A DNA stretch of 64,000 bases from Myxococcota bacterium (GTDB lineage Bacteria; Myxococcota; B64-G9). Under the pieces are notes generated by a model. That model was not told where the DNA came from. It saw only the letters and a list, made by a program, of their open reading frames with translations, and made no database searches. How positions within the stretch are numbered: position 1 is the stretch's first letter; each line of letters begins with the position of its first letter. Both the position numbers and the translations under genes were made by a program. The stretch lies in the NCBI GenBank assembly GCA_022710975.1, contig JAKLGA010000007.1, forward strand, positions 282,451-346,450, in the 5' to 3' direction. Positions 25,767 through 35,666 of the stretch are shown here, one piece after another.

Positions 25767-27059
25767 GTGGGACACCTGGGACAGCTGAAGGCGGAGTACC
25801 GGGCGCTCGTCCAGCGCCTGGACGCGAGCTTCATGCCCTTCCCGGCGCCGGAGGACGAGCGCGCCTTCGCGGGCTTCCGCGAGGCGCTCGAGATCCTCTA
25901 CCGGCCCGAGGACGCGGCGCTGGCCGCCCGCATGCCGCACAAGCCCGCCCGGCTGGAGGAGCTGGCCGCGCGCCTGGGGCTGCCGGCCGCGGAGCTCGCC
26001 CCGCGGCTCGAGGAGCTGTGCGAGCGCGGGCTGGTCATGGATCTCATCCACCCCAAGAGCGGAGAGGTCCGCTTCATGCTCTCCCCGCCGCTGGGCGGCT
26101 TCCTCGAGTTCTCCATGATGCGGGCCCAGGATCACATCCCCAAGAAGCGCCTGGCCGAGGCGCTCGAGGCGTACCTGCTGGGCGACGACACCTTCGCCCG
26201 CGAGCTGTTCGCCCGGCCGACCAAGTTCGGCCGGGCGCTGGCCGACGAGGGCGGCCTCGGGGACGCGCCCGAGGTGCTCGACTGGGAGCGGGCCAGCGCG
26301 GTGATCGCGGAGGCCAGCCACCGGGCGGTCAGCCTGTGCTACTGCCGCCACCTGGCCGAGCACCTGGGCCCGCGCTGCGACGCCCCGCTGGACGTGTGCC
26401 TGTCGCTGGGCAGCGGGGCCGACTTCGTGGTGCGGCGCGGCTTCGGCCGGGCGATCGAGCGCCAGGAGGCGCAGGCCATCCTCGAGGCCAGCCGCGAGGC
26501 CGGGCTGGTGCAGCTCGCCGACAACGTGCAGCGCCGGCCGGTCTTCCTGTGCAACTGCTGCGGCTGCTGCTGCGAGCAGCTCCAGGCCATCCGCCGCCAC
26601 GGCCTGCCGGCGGTGAACCCGAGCGGCTTCCAGCCCACGTCCGACCCGGCCGCCTGCAAGGGCTGCGGCCGCTGCGCCCGCTCCTGCCCCATCGGCGCCA
26701 TCGCGCTCGAGCCCACGCCCGGGGTGGCCAAGCGCCGCCAGGTGCTGGCCCCGGTGGTCGATCTCGAGCGCTGCATCGGCTGCGGGGTGTGCGCGCGCGC
26801 CTGCCCGCAGCACGCGCTCTCGCTCGTGCGCCGGCCGAAGCAGCCCACCGTGCCGGCCAGCGCCTTCGAGCGCGTGACCGCCATGGCGCTCGAGCGCGGC
26901 AACCTGGGCGCGCTCCTGTTCGACGACGCCGGGGCGGGCGGGCGCTTCCTGGGCAAGGTGCTCGACGCCCTCACCCGCCTGCCGGCGGCGCAGCGCGCGC
27001 TGGCCCAGACGCAGGTCCGCTCCCGCTTCCTGGGCTTCTTCCTCGGCAAGAAGACGTGA
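25767..27059 (+). CDS. 4Fe-4S dicluster ferredoxin-type protein with N-terminal winged helix
   Basis: A 430-residue cytoplasmic iron-sulfur protein. The N-terminal 120 residues look like a winged helix (HKPARLEELAARLGLPAAELAPRLEELCERGLV). A central Cys-rich part includes LCYCRHLAEHLGPRC, a later Cys and FLCNCCGCCCEQL. Two bacterial 4Fe-4S motifs follow: CKGCGRCARSCP and CIGCGVCARACP. It probably relays electrons. Close relatives are annotated only as 4Fe-4S binding proteins. The GTG at 25767 follows GAGGAGG and sits 22 bp after the CNNM gene, so they probably share a transcript. Confidence 0.82.
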   Translation: MGHLGQLKAEYRALVQRLDASFMPFPAPEDERAFAGFREALEILYRPEDAALAARMPHKPARLEELAARLGLPAAELAPRLEELCERGLVMDLIHPKSGEVRFMLSPPLGGFLEFSMMRAQDHIPKKRLAEALEAYLLGDDTFARELFARPTKFGRALADEGGLGDAPEVLDWERASAVIAEASHRAVSLCYCRHLAEHLGPRCDAPLDVCLSLGSGADFVVRRGFGRAIERQEAQAILEASREAGLVQLADNVQRRPVFLCNCCGCCCEQLQAIRRHGLPAVNPSGFQPTSDPAACKGCGRCARSCPIGAIALEPTPGVAKRRQVLAPVVDLERCIGCGVCARACPQHALSLVRRPKQPTVPASAFERVTAMALERGNLGALLFDDAGAGGRFLGKVLDALTRLPAAQRALAQTQVRSRFLGFFLGKKT

Positions 27060-27069
27060 CTGGACTACC

Positions 27070-27099
27070 TTGACCCACCCACACGCCCGCGCGCACAAT
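27070..27099 (+). promoter_or_regulatory. Promoter of the large metallophosphoesterase gene
   Basis: TTGACC (27070-27075), an 18-bp spacer and CACAAT (27094-27099), 84 bp before the ATG at 27183. It agrees with the TTGAC(C/T) and (T/C)ACAAT boxes seen upstream of other genes in the window. Confidence 0.5.
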
Positions 27100-27182
27100 C
27101 GATCTGTCAGCGGACCAGCCAACGGCGGGCGGATTGTCTCGGGGATGGATCCCTCGCCGGCGGCGCCACCCGGGAGGGACGT

Positions 27183-30100
27183 ATGATCGGGACGGCGGCG
27201 AAGCGGCGCGGGTTCGACTCATCGAAGGCCTGTTCCTTGCAGGGGGGGCGTCACGGTAGCCCATCCGGGCTCCAGCTCGTCCTGCCGCTGCTCTTGCCGC
27301 TCGCCGTCCTCATCTCTCCGCTGACCGCACCCGCGGCCGTGCCGTGCGACGAGCCGCTCGTCCAGGTCGCGTACGAGGCCGACACCCTGCCCGAGGACGA
27401 TCCTGTCGCCCCTTGGATCGCCAACGTCACAGGCGACGTGCTGGCCTTCGTCGAGAGCGGCATCCTGACCATCGTGGCCCAGGCCAACGGCTCGGTCGTC
27501 TACGACCGCGGCGAGGAGCGCATGGCGAACTCCGATGCCTACGCCTTCTCGGCCCGCGTGTGGCTCGAACAGACGCAACCCGACGCAAGCCGGGCGGGGA
27601 TCCTCATCGGGGGGAAGGACGGCATCAAGTCCCCGCGGATCATCCTGTTCGACTGGCCGGACTACGGCCGGCGCTTCGTGCGGCTGGAGACCCTGTCCTG
27701 GCCAGCGCCCGAGGTGGAGCTCGACTGGAGCGAGCCGCACGCCTACCGGCTGGAGGTGGTCCGCGCCGGCCTGGCCCGGGTGTACGTGGACGGCAACCTG
27801 ATCATCGAGCACCCCTACGCGGACCTCACCGATTGCACGCCAGGAGAAGAGAGCTTCGGTTTGAGCCAGTTCGGCATGGCCGAGAGCATCGTGCACTGGG
27901 ACTGGGTGCGTTACGAGTTCTGCGCCTCGCCCGCGGGGCCCGAGAACCAGACTCCCGTGGCCGAAGCCGGCGAAGCCCAGGAGGTCTACGAGGGCGACTG
28001 GGTGACGCTGGACGCGACCGGGAGCGCGGATCCCGAGGGTCAGGAGATCGGGCTGCTGTGGACCCAGACCGAGGGGCCGCGGGTGAAGCTCGACGAGCCT
28101 TCCTCGGCCACGCCCGGGTTCTTTGCCCCGGAGGCGCCGGACGGGACCCCGCTGGGTTTCAAGCTGCTGGTCATGGATCCGGAGGGCGCCACGGGCGCGG
28201 ACGAGGTGCTGGTCCTGGTCCGCTCCCGCCTGCCCGACCAGGGGGTCTCCAGCCTGCTCTCCGCGGTGAGCACGGCGCCCATCCCTCAGGGCCAGCGGCG
28301 GCGCCTCGCCCGGCTGCTCGAGGAGGCGATGGAGGCCACGACCTGCCTGGCCAAGGAAGAGGCGCTGAGAGGATTTCTCGAGGAGGTGGGGAGGGCCGGC
28401 CGATGGCTGCCGACCGATCTGGCCGATGCCTGGGCGGCGGCCGGTCAGGAACTGCTCGCCGAGGTCGGGCCCTGCGCCAAGAGCTGCCGGGAGGAAGGCG
28501 GCATCGAGGGCACGAACCTGGCGCTGACTTCGCTCGGGGCGAGGCCTGTGCCTGGTCCCACAGGATCGACGGCGTGCGCGGGCTGCACCGGGGCCGGGCT
28601 CGCGCTCGACGGGGACGAGGGCACGGCCTGGGTCGCGCCAGGCGAGGGCTCGGAGCTGGTGGTGGACCTCGGAGCGCGGCAGGTCATCAAGGGCGCCCGG
28701 GTGGTCGGCCCCTTCCCGCAGGCCTACCGGCTGGAGATCTGGAACGATCTCACCTCGGCCTGGGAGCAGGTGGCCCATCGCACCCAGGCGGTGAAGGTGG
28801 GGCTCGAGGACTTCTGCGACACGCAGACCCGGTTCGTACGCTTCGTCAACGAGGGCACCGAGGGCAGCGGGGACACGGTGGTCAGCGAGCTCGAGGTGTA
28901 CGGGACCGCGCTCCGCCAACCGCGGACGGTGTGGCCCGGCAACGACCCCTCGTTGACCCACGAGGTGGGTCGGGCCGAGGAGACTGCCTGGGTGGCTGGC
29001 GCGGACGAGGTGGGCTGGCTCAGCGCCGGCCCGCACACCCTGGTGAGTGCGGGCCGGCGCTGGGTACAGTTCCATGTCCAAACCGACGGACAGCGGTCGG
29101 ATGGCGAACCGGTCGGCCGGGTCTTGGTCATCCGTGAGCGGGGTGGCCAGCAGTTCGTCGAGGCGGAAGGACTGGTTTGGGGGCGCCCCGCCGAGAATCC
29201 CAAGACCCTGGAATTCAAAGCCAGTGCGGACAGCCGATATTCATTCGCGGTTTACGACCATGGAGGGGTCGGTCTCATCCTCGAGAAAATCGTTCTCAAG
29301 GACCATCCCGGAGGTTTTTCGTACCAGCCGCTCACATACCTTGTAGGGCCATCGGGCCGTAGAGTCGAGGTACTGGAGCGAGAACACATCCTGCGTGACT
29401 TGGTTGTCCAGTTGCCAGGCAGTTCAGGCCAGACTCTGTTGCACGTCGAGCCGGCCAGGCCCAGTGTGCCGAACGGTCCAGCAAGCACTATGGGACCCGG
29501 GGTTCACCTGACGACCGACACCCCACTGAGTGACACACGACACCTGCGGGTTCGCATGCCAATCGACATCCAGGCGCTGCAGCTCGCAGGCGCCAACGGC
29601 AGGGACCTACTCCTTGAGGTTTCCGGGGACGACGGAAGGATCCAGACTCTCGGAGGGAACCTGGGGCGATGGTGGCGGATCCCCACGGTTCCAATGGAAC
29701 CGTTAGACATTGAGCTGAGGCCGGCTCTGGAACTCGACATGCCGACATTCGGGTTTGCCGATCCGGGAGGTCCTGCGCCTGTACCTTCCGGATTCGCAGC
29801 GGATCACGAAGCCTACAATCTCCTGCACTACACCCTCAATGATCATTTCGGATCCCCTGTCGCGGTCGACTCGAGCCTCAATGGCAATGCAGGGCGCCTC
29901 ATCGGAGACGCACAATTCATCGCGGGCGGCGTCTACGGCGGCGCTATCGCGTTCCGGGCAGGCAGGCTGGAGGCGGATATCGGGCTCATCCCCAAAGCAT
30001 TCTCGATCGAGATGTGGCTCCGAATCGACACACTCGGCGCTGGCGAGCGTACCATCGTCGCAGCGCAAACCGTGAACTTCAGGCTCGTGGCCGAGCGATC

Positions 30101-32480
30101 ACTGGCTGCTGGTGGCGCAGTCAACATCCTTCACCTGGAGGTCTACGACGCGAACCGAAGCGACTATCTGCGGGTCGCGACCACCACAGACGATACATCC
30201 CCGGGTTCGGGATGGCATCACGTGGTGGCACTATACGACGGCCATTTCAAGGGACGCATCTACGTGGACGGCCGTGTCAACCGGAACGGGATCAACGTGT
30301 TCGATTCCTCTCTGGGTCACCAAATCACGGCGGCAGACATCCAGACCGGGCCAGGCTGGCCCCGAGCACCGGGCACGACAATTCGGCCGTTCGTTCTCGG
30401 CCGGCCGGCTGGAATGATCGAGTATCGGACCTTCACCGGCGCGATGGATGAGGTTCGCTTTTCCGACCTGACCCGCTTTCGGACCGCGAATGCGCCCTCA
30501 TGCCCGCCGAGGTGCCGGCCCGGAGAGCACGGCAACCAGGATCCCAACGCGATGGGGAATCGGTATCACCTAGAGGGGAATGACTGGTATACTCCAGTGC
30601 AAGGAATGCACGATCAGAACTTTCCTTTCCGTTTCCCCTATATCCAGGACGTGACAGACCACTCCGCCCTCGTCGTGTGGCGAAGCCAGTGCGAGCCCAA
30701 GTACATTCACCTTCCCAATGGGGCTGATATCGTATTCCTGCCGACCATGACCTTCTGTCTGGGCGAGGCCGGGAAACCGATGGACAAGTGCTCAGCCGTG
30801 CTGCCCTCAGCTGGTGTGAGCGACAAGGACAAGTATCCGGACTGCCAATACGCCATCAGATTGTCTGACCTACGCCCATCGACCTGGTACCACTATAAGG
30901 TCCGGGAAGACACTGTGGTCTATGGCGACCTTCCTCACTTCTGGGATTTCGAACTGGCCACGGATGCCCACTTCCGAACCGCGCCGCTGGCATCTGACGA
31001 TCCTCTGGAGTTCGTAGCGTTCGGGGACTTCGCACCCCAAGTCGAGAACGATATCCTCGGAATCGCCAAGTGCTTCATCGAACGATCCTTTGACAGCAGC
31101 ATCTGTTGCAGCGAGGAGTGCGTGATCAAGCGCGAGCCATACGAGGACTCGATGGTTGCCAGCGAGTTAGCACAGATGACGATGCCCGACTTCGGCGAAG
31201 CGCCAGACTTCTGGCTCGCCCCAGGCGACCTAGCCCAGACGACCTACAACGCGGACAACTTCGAGGCGTATGTCTTCGGCGAGTTCAACCGTGTGAAGGG
31301 CTACCCGCAGGGCGGCGCCATCCTAAGCAACGGCTTCATGATGGGGGTCCCACTCTATGCTGCGCTGGGTAATCACAACTGGAGCGGGTGCTACCACAGC
31401 GAGTTCAGCTTCTGGACGCTAATGCTCTTCATTCTCAGCGGTGGAATCCACGGCACGGAGGAGCCGCCAGACTGGTTCAAGGGCAAGTGGGTCGTCGAGG
31501 GTGGAGATGCCTCCGTTCAGATGAACAACCTGTTCCCTCCGTATCGACACCTGGAGAGCCAGCTCTATCGACGATTCAAGTACGGTGCATCCTCATACTC
31601 TTTCGACTATGGCAATATGCATATCGTCTCGTTGGGCGGTGCCCACGAGGCGCATTTCCTGAAGGCGCCCGCAACCGACATGACCACGGTTCACGACCCT
31701 GAAGTCGACAAGGCAGCTCACATCGGAGAATGGAACTACCAGATTGACTCCAGTTGGGTCGAACGTCTCGGCCTTTCTGGAAAAGAGAAAGACGCCGAAC
31801 AGATGGTCTGGCTTAAAAGAGATCTGTTCCCCTATTCGAAGGATGACGAGATCTGGAAGGTCGTGTTCCTTCACGCACCCCTCGTTCGCTCGTACTGGAT
31901 GGAGGAAGACCAACAGGATCCTGTACGCGCACGCTTGCTCCTTTTCCTCCAGGAAGCCTGCGTTGACCTGATCCTCAGCGGGCATAAACATGAATACAGG
32001 AGGGAACCCACTGGGCCGACAATTCAAGAGAGACTCAACGTCCAAACGGACGAGGACCAATGGGCAGCTCACTTCATCCTTGGTACAGGCGGGTACTGCC
32101 ACTACCAAGATCCGAAATGCCCCGCAGAAACCTGGGGTGCCCCGCGCTTCTTTGTGGACGGGAATGCGCTATTCGTTTTCTACCACGATATTGCGCCAGC
32201 CTCGGGCTGCGATAGCTGCCTTTTGCTCAAGGGGGTCGAGGGCATACCGAAGAGCGAGTGTAGACCCCTCTCCGAGTTTCCCGAGCACGAGTGTGCCTCT
32301 CACCAAGAGGGTGAGGCGTGCTTGAGCCAAGGGACTGGTCTTGGGGATCTGCAGGGACGGTGCATGCGTCCCAGGCTGTCCTGGTGGGGAGTGGTCGACT
32401 GTCCGTCCGACATGGAGGGCAATGCTTTCGTGCCATGGCTCGACCTCAGATGCATTCCTCTGGCCACACACCAGGATTGA
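27183..32480 (+). CDS. Giant secreted multidomain metallophosphoesterase (LamG, PKD, F5/8-type and PAP-like domains)
   Basis: 1765 residues, exported by a signal helix (LVLPLLLPLAVLISPLTAPAA, about 32-52). In order: a concanavalin/LamG-like domain (about 60-250), a PKD-like domain (about 255-345), a helical stretch, an F5/8-type C discoidin-like domain (about 448-575), a mixed region, a second LamG domain (about 876-1096), an FN3-like domain as in purple acid phosphatases (about 1150), and a calcineurin-type phosphoesterase (about 1275-1676) with FGDFA, PGDLAQ, GNHNW and GHKHEY. It probably hydrolyses phosphoesters outside the cell. GGGAGGG precedes the ATG. GC content falls sharply near 29060 (residue about 626), suggesting a fusion of native and acquired parts. 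The lipoprotein gene starts 4 bp after its stop. Confidence 0.82.
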   Translation: MIGTAAKRRGFDSSKACSLQGGRHGSPSGLQLVLPLLLPLAVLISPLTAPAAVPCDEPLVQVAYEADTLPEDDPVAPWIANVTGDVLAFVESGILTIVAQANGSVVYDRGEERMANSDAYAFSARVWLEQTQPDASRAGILIGGKDGIKSPRIILFDWPDYGRRFVRLETLSWPAPEVELDWSEPHAYRLEVVRAGLARVYVDGNLIIEHPYADLTDCTPGEESFGLSQFGMAESIVHWDWVRYEFCASPAGPENQTPVAEAGEAQEVYEGDWVTLDATGSADPEGQEIGLLWTQTEGPRVKLDEPSSATPGFFAPEAPDGTPLGFKLLVMDPEGATGADEVLVLVRSRLPDQGVSSLLSAVSTAPIPQGQRRRLARLLEEAMEATTCLAKEEALRGFLEEVGRAGRWLPTDLADAWAAAGQELLAEVGPCAKSCREEGGIEGTNLALTSLGARPVPGPTGSTACAGCTGAGLALDGDEGTAWVAPGEGSELVVDLGARQVIKGARVVGPFPQAYRLEIWNDLTSAWEQVAHRTQAVKVGLEDFCDTQTRFVRFVNEGTEGSGDTVVSELEVYGTALRQPRTVWPGNDPSLTHEVGRAEETAWVAGADEVGWLSAGPHTLVSAGRRWVQFHVQTDGQRSDGEPVGRVLVIRERGGQQFVEAEGLVWGRPAENPKTLEFKASADSRYSFAVYDHGGVGLILEKIVLKDHPGGFSYQPLTYLVGPSGRRVEVLEREHILRDLVVQLPGSSGQTLLHVEPARPSVPNGPASTMGPGVHLTTDTPLSDTRHLRVRMPIDIQALQLAGANGRDLLLEVSGDDGRIQTLGGNLGRWWRIPTVPMEPLDIELRPALELDMPTFGFADPGGPAPVPSGFAADHEAYNLLHYTLNDHFGSPVAVDSSLNGNAGRLIGDAQFIAGGVYGGAIAFRAGRLEADIGLIPKAFSIEMWLRIDTLGAGERTIVAAQTVNFRLVAERSLAAGGAVNILHLEVYDANRSDYLRVATTTDDTSPGSGWHHVVALYDGHFKGRIYVDGRVNRNGINVFDSSLGHQITAADIQTGPGWPRAPGTTIRPFVLGRPAGMIEYRTFTGAMDEVRFSDLTRFRTANAPSCPPRCRPGEHGNQDPNAMGNRYHLEGNDWYTPVQGMHDQNFPFRFPYIQDVTDHSALVVWRSQCEPKYIHLPNGADIVFLPTMTFCLGEAGKPMDKCSAVLPSAGVSDKDKYPDCQYAIRLSDLRPSTWYHYKVREDTVVYGDLPHFWDFELATDAHFRTAPLASDDPLEFVAFGDFAPQVENDILGIAKCFIERSFDSSICCSEECVIKREPYEDSMVASELAQMTMPDFGEAPDFWLAPGDLAQTTYNADNFEAYVFGEFNRVKGYPQGGAILSNGFMMGVPLYAALGNHNWSGCYHSEFSFWTLMLFILSGGIHGTEEPPDWFKGKWVVEGGDASVQMNNLFPPYRHLESQLYRRFKYGASSYSFDYGNMHIVSLGGAHEAHFLKAPATDMTTVHDPEVDKAAHIGEWNYQIDSSWVERLGLSGKEKDAEQMVWLKRDLFPYSKDDEIWKVVFLHAPLVRSYWMEEDQQDPVRARLLLFLQEACVDLILSGHKHEYRREPTGPTIQERLNVQTDEDQWAAHFILGTGGYCHYQDPKCPAETWGAPRFFVDGNALFVFYHDIAPASGCDSCLLLKGVEGIPKSECRPLSEFPEHECASHQEGEACLSQGTGLGDLQGRCMRPRLSWWGVVDCPSDMEGNAFVPWLDLRCIPLATHQD

Positions 32481-32484
32481 GAAC

Positions 32485-33939
32485 ATGTCTGTCGCCAACA
32501 GAACCAACGGCCGCCTGACCGATCGCCCGAGCGAAGGACCCGTCCTGTGCTTCGCTTGTCTCGCCCTCATCGCGTCATTACCCGCATGCGATTCGGGCTC
32601 GGGTCCCCCCGTCAACCTGGTCGATGTCGGCGAGGACGTCGATGACGTGTTCCGGCTCGCTTTCGCCGACCACGGCAAGCAGGCGTTCGTCAACTTCCGC
32701 AAGACCTCCGTCACCGGGCCCATCGAGGACTGGCACGACTGGCTGGCTGTCATCGACGTCGGGGGCTGGGTCCCCATCCATGAATTCGAGGCCGACTCCA
32801 CGATCGGGAACGGTTTCTCCTGCGCGGACGATCACGTCGTCATCTTCGATGTGGATCGCCAGGCTCAGGACGGGCTCGAGTACACGCTCGAGGCATGGGA
32901 CATCGCGCAGGACGTTCAACTCGCCACGCACGTCGGCACCGAGTGGCCGCTTCCCCATGATTCACCCTGGGGACCCACCTGGCCCCATCTCTACGAGTGC
33001 GATCCCGGCCCCAACACCATGTTCTTCCGGCTGCACAAGGACCGGGTGATCGCCCTCGATGGCACGACCGGAGAGCTGCTCAGGGCGTACCTCGACCCAG
33101 GGCAGACCGCGTACTTCGACTTCTTCATCCAGCCGGCGCAAGATCGCCTTGTCTGGGTCGAGTACCAGGCGATCACCGCAATCGACACGGAGTTCCCCGC
33201 CGAGGTCCGCGTGTACCGGCTGTCCACGGCGGAGCTCCTGGGCGCAGTGGACATCATGCAAGGCGCCATCCTCGTGGCGCCAGCGGAGTACCTGTATCTG
33301 GACGAGGACCACATCGCCATGCTCACGGGCGCCATCCCCAACGTGTGCACCGGGATCACCATGAAGCTGGTGGATCTGACGGGCCCCAGCATCGAACAGG
33401 TCCGCTGCATCCCGGACCGTAGCTGGGGCGGCGGCTATTCCATGGGGGAGAATGGTCTGGCGGTGGTGGTGGGAGCGGAGCGCTCCGACGGCTGCTGGGA
33501 AATCCGGAGCATGGACCTCGGCACCGGCGAGGATCTTGGGCGCAAGGCATTGTGCGCATTCGCCTGGCCAGGGTATGACGCATTCCGCGAAATCGGGCGG
33601 ATACTCGTCTCTGACACTGGTGGTTCGCGGGAAGCATGGACGGTCCTCGGGTTTCCGGGCTTCGAGAACGTGGCGACGGGCTCCTGGCCTACCACTTGGG
33701 ACGCCTGGAAATTCGTGAAGAGCGAGGGTTGGGTCGCGCAGCAGAGCTACCACACCGACGACTTCGGTCTGTTCGACATCATCGCCGGCAGACAACTCGA
33801 ACTCGGTCACCTCTGCGAGGGAGTCGTGCAAGGGGCGATTCGCGTGGATCCGACCGAGCGATGGGCGGCAACGCTCTGCTCCGGCGACCGCCCGGGGCTT
33901 GCAGTTGTCGATCTGGACGACTACAGACCCACACCCTAG
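32485..33939 (+). CDS. Lipoprotein of unknown function, probable beta-propeller
   Basis: 484 residues. An N-terminal basic region and hydrophobic stretch end in IASLPACDSGSG, a good lipobox. The rest contains repeated strand-turn units such as DRVIALDGTTGELLRAYL, EVRVYRLSTAELLGAVDI and LAVVDLDDYRPTP, which read like the blades of a WD40/PQQ-type propeller, but I do not assign a family. It is co-transcribed with the giant phosphoesterase (4-bp gap, AGGA site) and shares its lower-GC composition, so they were probably acquired together and may form a surface pair. Confidence 0.6.
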   Translation: MSVANRTNGRLTDRPSEGPVLCFACLALIASLPACDSGSGPPVNLVDVGEDVDDVFRLAFADHGKQAFVNFRKTSVTGPIEDWHDWLAVIDVGGWVPIHEFEADSTIGNGFSCADDHVVIFDVDRQAQDGLEYTLEAWDIAQDVQLATHVGTEWPLPHDSPWGPTWPHLYECDPGPNTMFFRLHKDRVIALDGTTGELLRAYLDPGQTAYFDFFIQPAQDRLVWVEYQAITAIDTEFPAEVRVYRLSTAELLGAVDIMQGAILVAPAEYLYLDEDHIAMLTGAIPNVCTGITMKLVDLTGPSIEQVRCIPDRSWGGGYSMGENGLAVVVGAERSDGCWEIRSMDLGTGEDLGRKALCAFAWPGYDAFREIGRILVSDTGGSREAWTVLGFPGFENVATGSWPTTWDAWKFVKSEGWVAQQSYHTDDFGLFDIIAGRQLELGHLCEGVVQGAIRVDPTERWAATLCSGDRPGLAVVDLDDYRPTP

Positions 33940-34003
33940 CCACCCCGGACTAGGCGGCATCGATGAATCCGAGGCACCATCAGCCCACGCGAAAAACACA
34001 AGC

Positions 34004-34032
34004 TTGACTTGCGCGGGGGATCGGCGTAGAAG
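34004..34032 (+). promoter_or_regulatory. Promoter of the second RhlE helicase
   Basis: TTGACT (34004-34009), a 17-bp spacer and TAGAAG (34027-34032) in the 212-bp gap after the lipoprotein gene, leaving an untranslated leader of about 110 nt before ATG 34152. Long leaders are common for cold- or autoregulated helicase genes. Regulation here is inference. Confidence 0.5.
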
Positions 34033-34151
34033 TGCCCGCGTAACTACTGCAGGCGCCCCATCTGCCCAAGCCCGCGTGACGTTCACGCCCCTTTGCATGA
34101 TGCCGTAGCGTTTGCCGTCGTCCTGGACGTACCAGGAGAAGGTGTTTCCCT

Positions 34152-35579
34152 ATGATGCGTTTCGAAGAGCTGAAGTTGATCCAACCCCTGCTCGCGGCCG
34201 TGCAGAAGCAAGGCTACGACGTCCCCACGCCCATCCAGGCGAAGGCCATCCCGGAGGTCCTGGCCGGCCACGACGTGCTGGGTTGCGCCCAGACCGGCAC
34301 CGGCAAGACGGCGGCCTTCGCGCTGCCCATCCTGCAGAACCTGGTCGAGCACCCCGTCGCCGGCGCGCCGCGCCCCATCCGGGTGCTGGTGCTCACCCCC
34401 ACCCGCGAGCTGGCCGCCCAGGTCGAGGAGAGCTTCAAGACCTACGGCGCGAACACGTCGCTCCGCACCGCGGTCCTGTTCGGCGGGGTCGGCCAGTCGC
34501 CCCAGGTCGCGGCGCTGCGCGCCGGGGTGGACGTGCTGGTGGCCACCCCCGGCCGGCTGCTCGACCTCATGAACCAGGGCCACGTGCGCCTCGACCGGGT
34601 CGGGGTGTTCGTGCTGGACGAGGCCGACCGCATGCTCGACATGGGCTTCATCCACGACATCCGCCGGGTGGCGGCGGCGCTCCCCAGGGCGCGCCAGACG
34701 CTGCTGTTCTCCGCCACCCTGCTGCCCGAGATCCGCGAGCTGGCCGGCTTCCTGCTGTCCCGCCCGGTGAGCGTCTCGGTGACGCCCGCGGCCACCCCGG
34801 TCGAGGCCATCGCCCAGCGCGTGCACTTCGTGGAGAAGGGCGACAAGCCGGCGCTCCTGGCCCACATGCTGGTGGAGCCCGGGATCTTCCGCGCGCTGGT
34901 CTTCACCCGCACCAAGCACGGCGCGGACAAGGTGGTGAAGTGCCTGGCCCGGGCCGGCATCCAGGCCGCGGCCATCCACGGCAACAAGTCCCAGGGCAAG
35001 CGCGAGCGGGCGCTGGACGGCTTCAGGGACGGCAGCCAGCGGGTGCTGGTGGCCACCGACATCGCCGCGCGCGGGCTGGACGTCGAGGACATTAGCGCGG
35101 TGTTCAACTACGACCTGCCGCACGAGCCCGAGGTGTACGTGCACCGCATCGGCCGCACCGGTCGCGCGGGCGCGAGCGGGCTGGCCATCTCGTTCTGCGC
35201 GAGCGAGGAGCGCGACGATCTGCGCGCCATCGAGCGGCTCATCCACCACCGGCTGCCCGAGGCGCCGCTGCCCGCGGGCGTGAAGCCCATCCCGGCCCCC
35301 CGCGAGGTGCCCGGCTCCCGGGGCCAGCGGCCGCGCAGCCAGCAGGCGCAGGGCAACCGGCCGCGGGGCGACCGCCCCCAGGGCAGCCGCCCGCAGGCGG
35401 GCCGCTCCCAGGGCAGGCCGCCCCAGGGCAACCGCTCCCGGCCCTCGGCCTCGCAGGGCCAGCGCAGGTTCTCCCCGACCCTGCAGGCCCTGCGGTCGCG
35501 GCAGAAAACTGAGAATGCCCAGGGTTTTCTGGGCCAGGACGAGCCGGGGCCCAACCCCTACCGATCCGCAACCCGCTGA
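34152..35579 (+). CDS. DEAD-box RNA helicase, RhlE-type (copy 2)
   Basis: 475 residues. Full helicase core: [16 protein letters not shown] (Q motif), [11 protein letters not shown] (I), [12 protein letters not shown] (Ia), [14 protein letters not shown] (II), FSATLL (III), [14 protein letters not shown] (V), [10 protein letters not shown] (VI). After about residue 385 comes a low-complexity tail of Gln-Gly-Asn-Arg-Pro repeats ([16 protein letters not shown]), an RNA-binding extension different from the Arg/Lys tail of the copy at 19709. ATGATG at 34152 allows two adjacent starts, with AGGAGAAGG upstream. A strong hairpin follows the stop. Confidence 0.93.
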   Translation: MMRFEELKLIQPLLAAVQKQGYDVPTPIQAKAIPEVLAGHDVLGCAQTGTGKTAAFALPILQNLVEHPVAGAPRPIRVLVLTPTRELAAQVEESFKTYGANTSLRTAVLFGGVGQSPQVAALRAGVDVLVATPGRLLDLMNQGHVRLDRVGVFVLDEADRMLDMGFIHDIRRVAAALPRARQTLLFSATLLPEIRELAGFLLSRPVSVSVTPAATPVEAIAQRVHFVEKGDKPALLAHMLVEPGIFRALVFTRTKHGADKVVKCLARAGIQAAAIHGNKSQGKRERALDGFRDGSQRVLVATDIAARGLDVEDISAVFNYDLPHEPEVYVHRIGRTGRAGASGLAISFCASEERDDLRAIERLIHHRLPEAPLPAGVKPIPAPREVPGSRGQRPRSQQAQGNRPRGDRPQGSRPQAGRSQGRPPQGNRSRPSASQGQRRFSPTLQALRSRQKTENAQGFLGQDEPGPNPYRSATR

Positions 35580-35596
35580 TCCATCATTGAGTTAGA

Positions 35597-35625
35597 GCAA
35601 GGCCCGGGGCTGGCCCGGGCCTTGC
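35597..35625 (+). terminator. Terminator-like hairpin after the helicase gene
   Basis: A perfect 12-bp stem, GCAAGGCCCGGG (35597-35608) with CCCGGGCCTTGC (35614-35625), and a 5-nt loop, 17 bp after the stop. There is no T-run downstream, so it would act as a non-canonical terminator or a 3'-end stabiliser. Confidence 0.55.
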
Positions 35626-35666
35626 TGCACAGGGCGTCGAACCCGACGCCCGATGGAGGTGGGACC

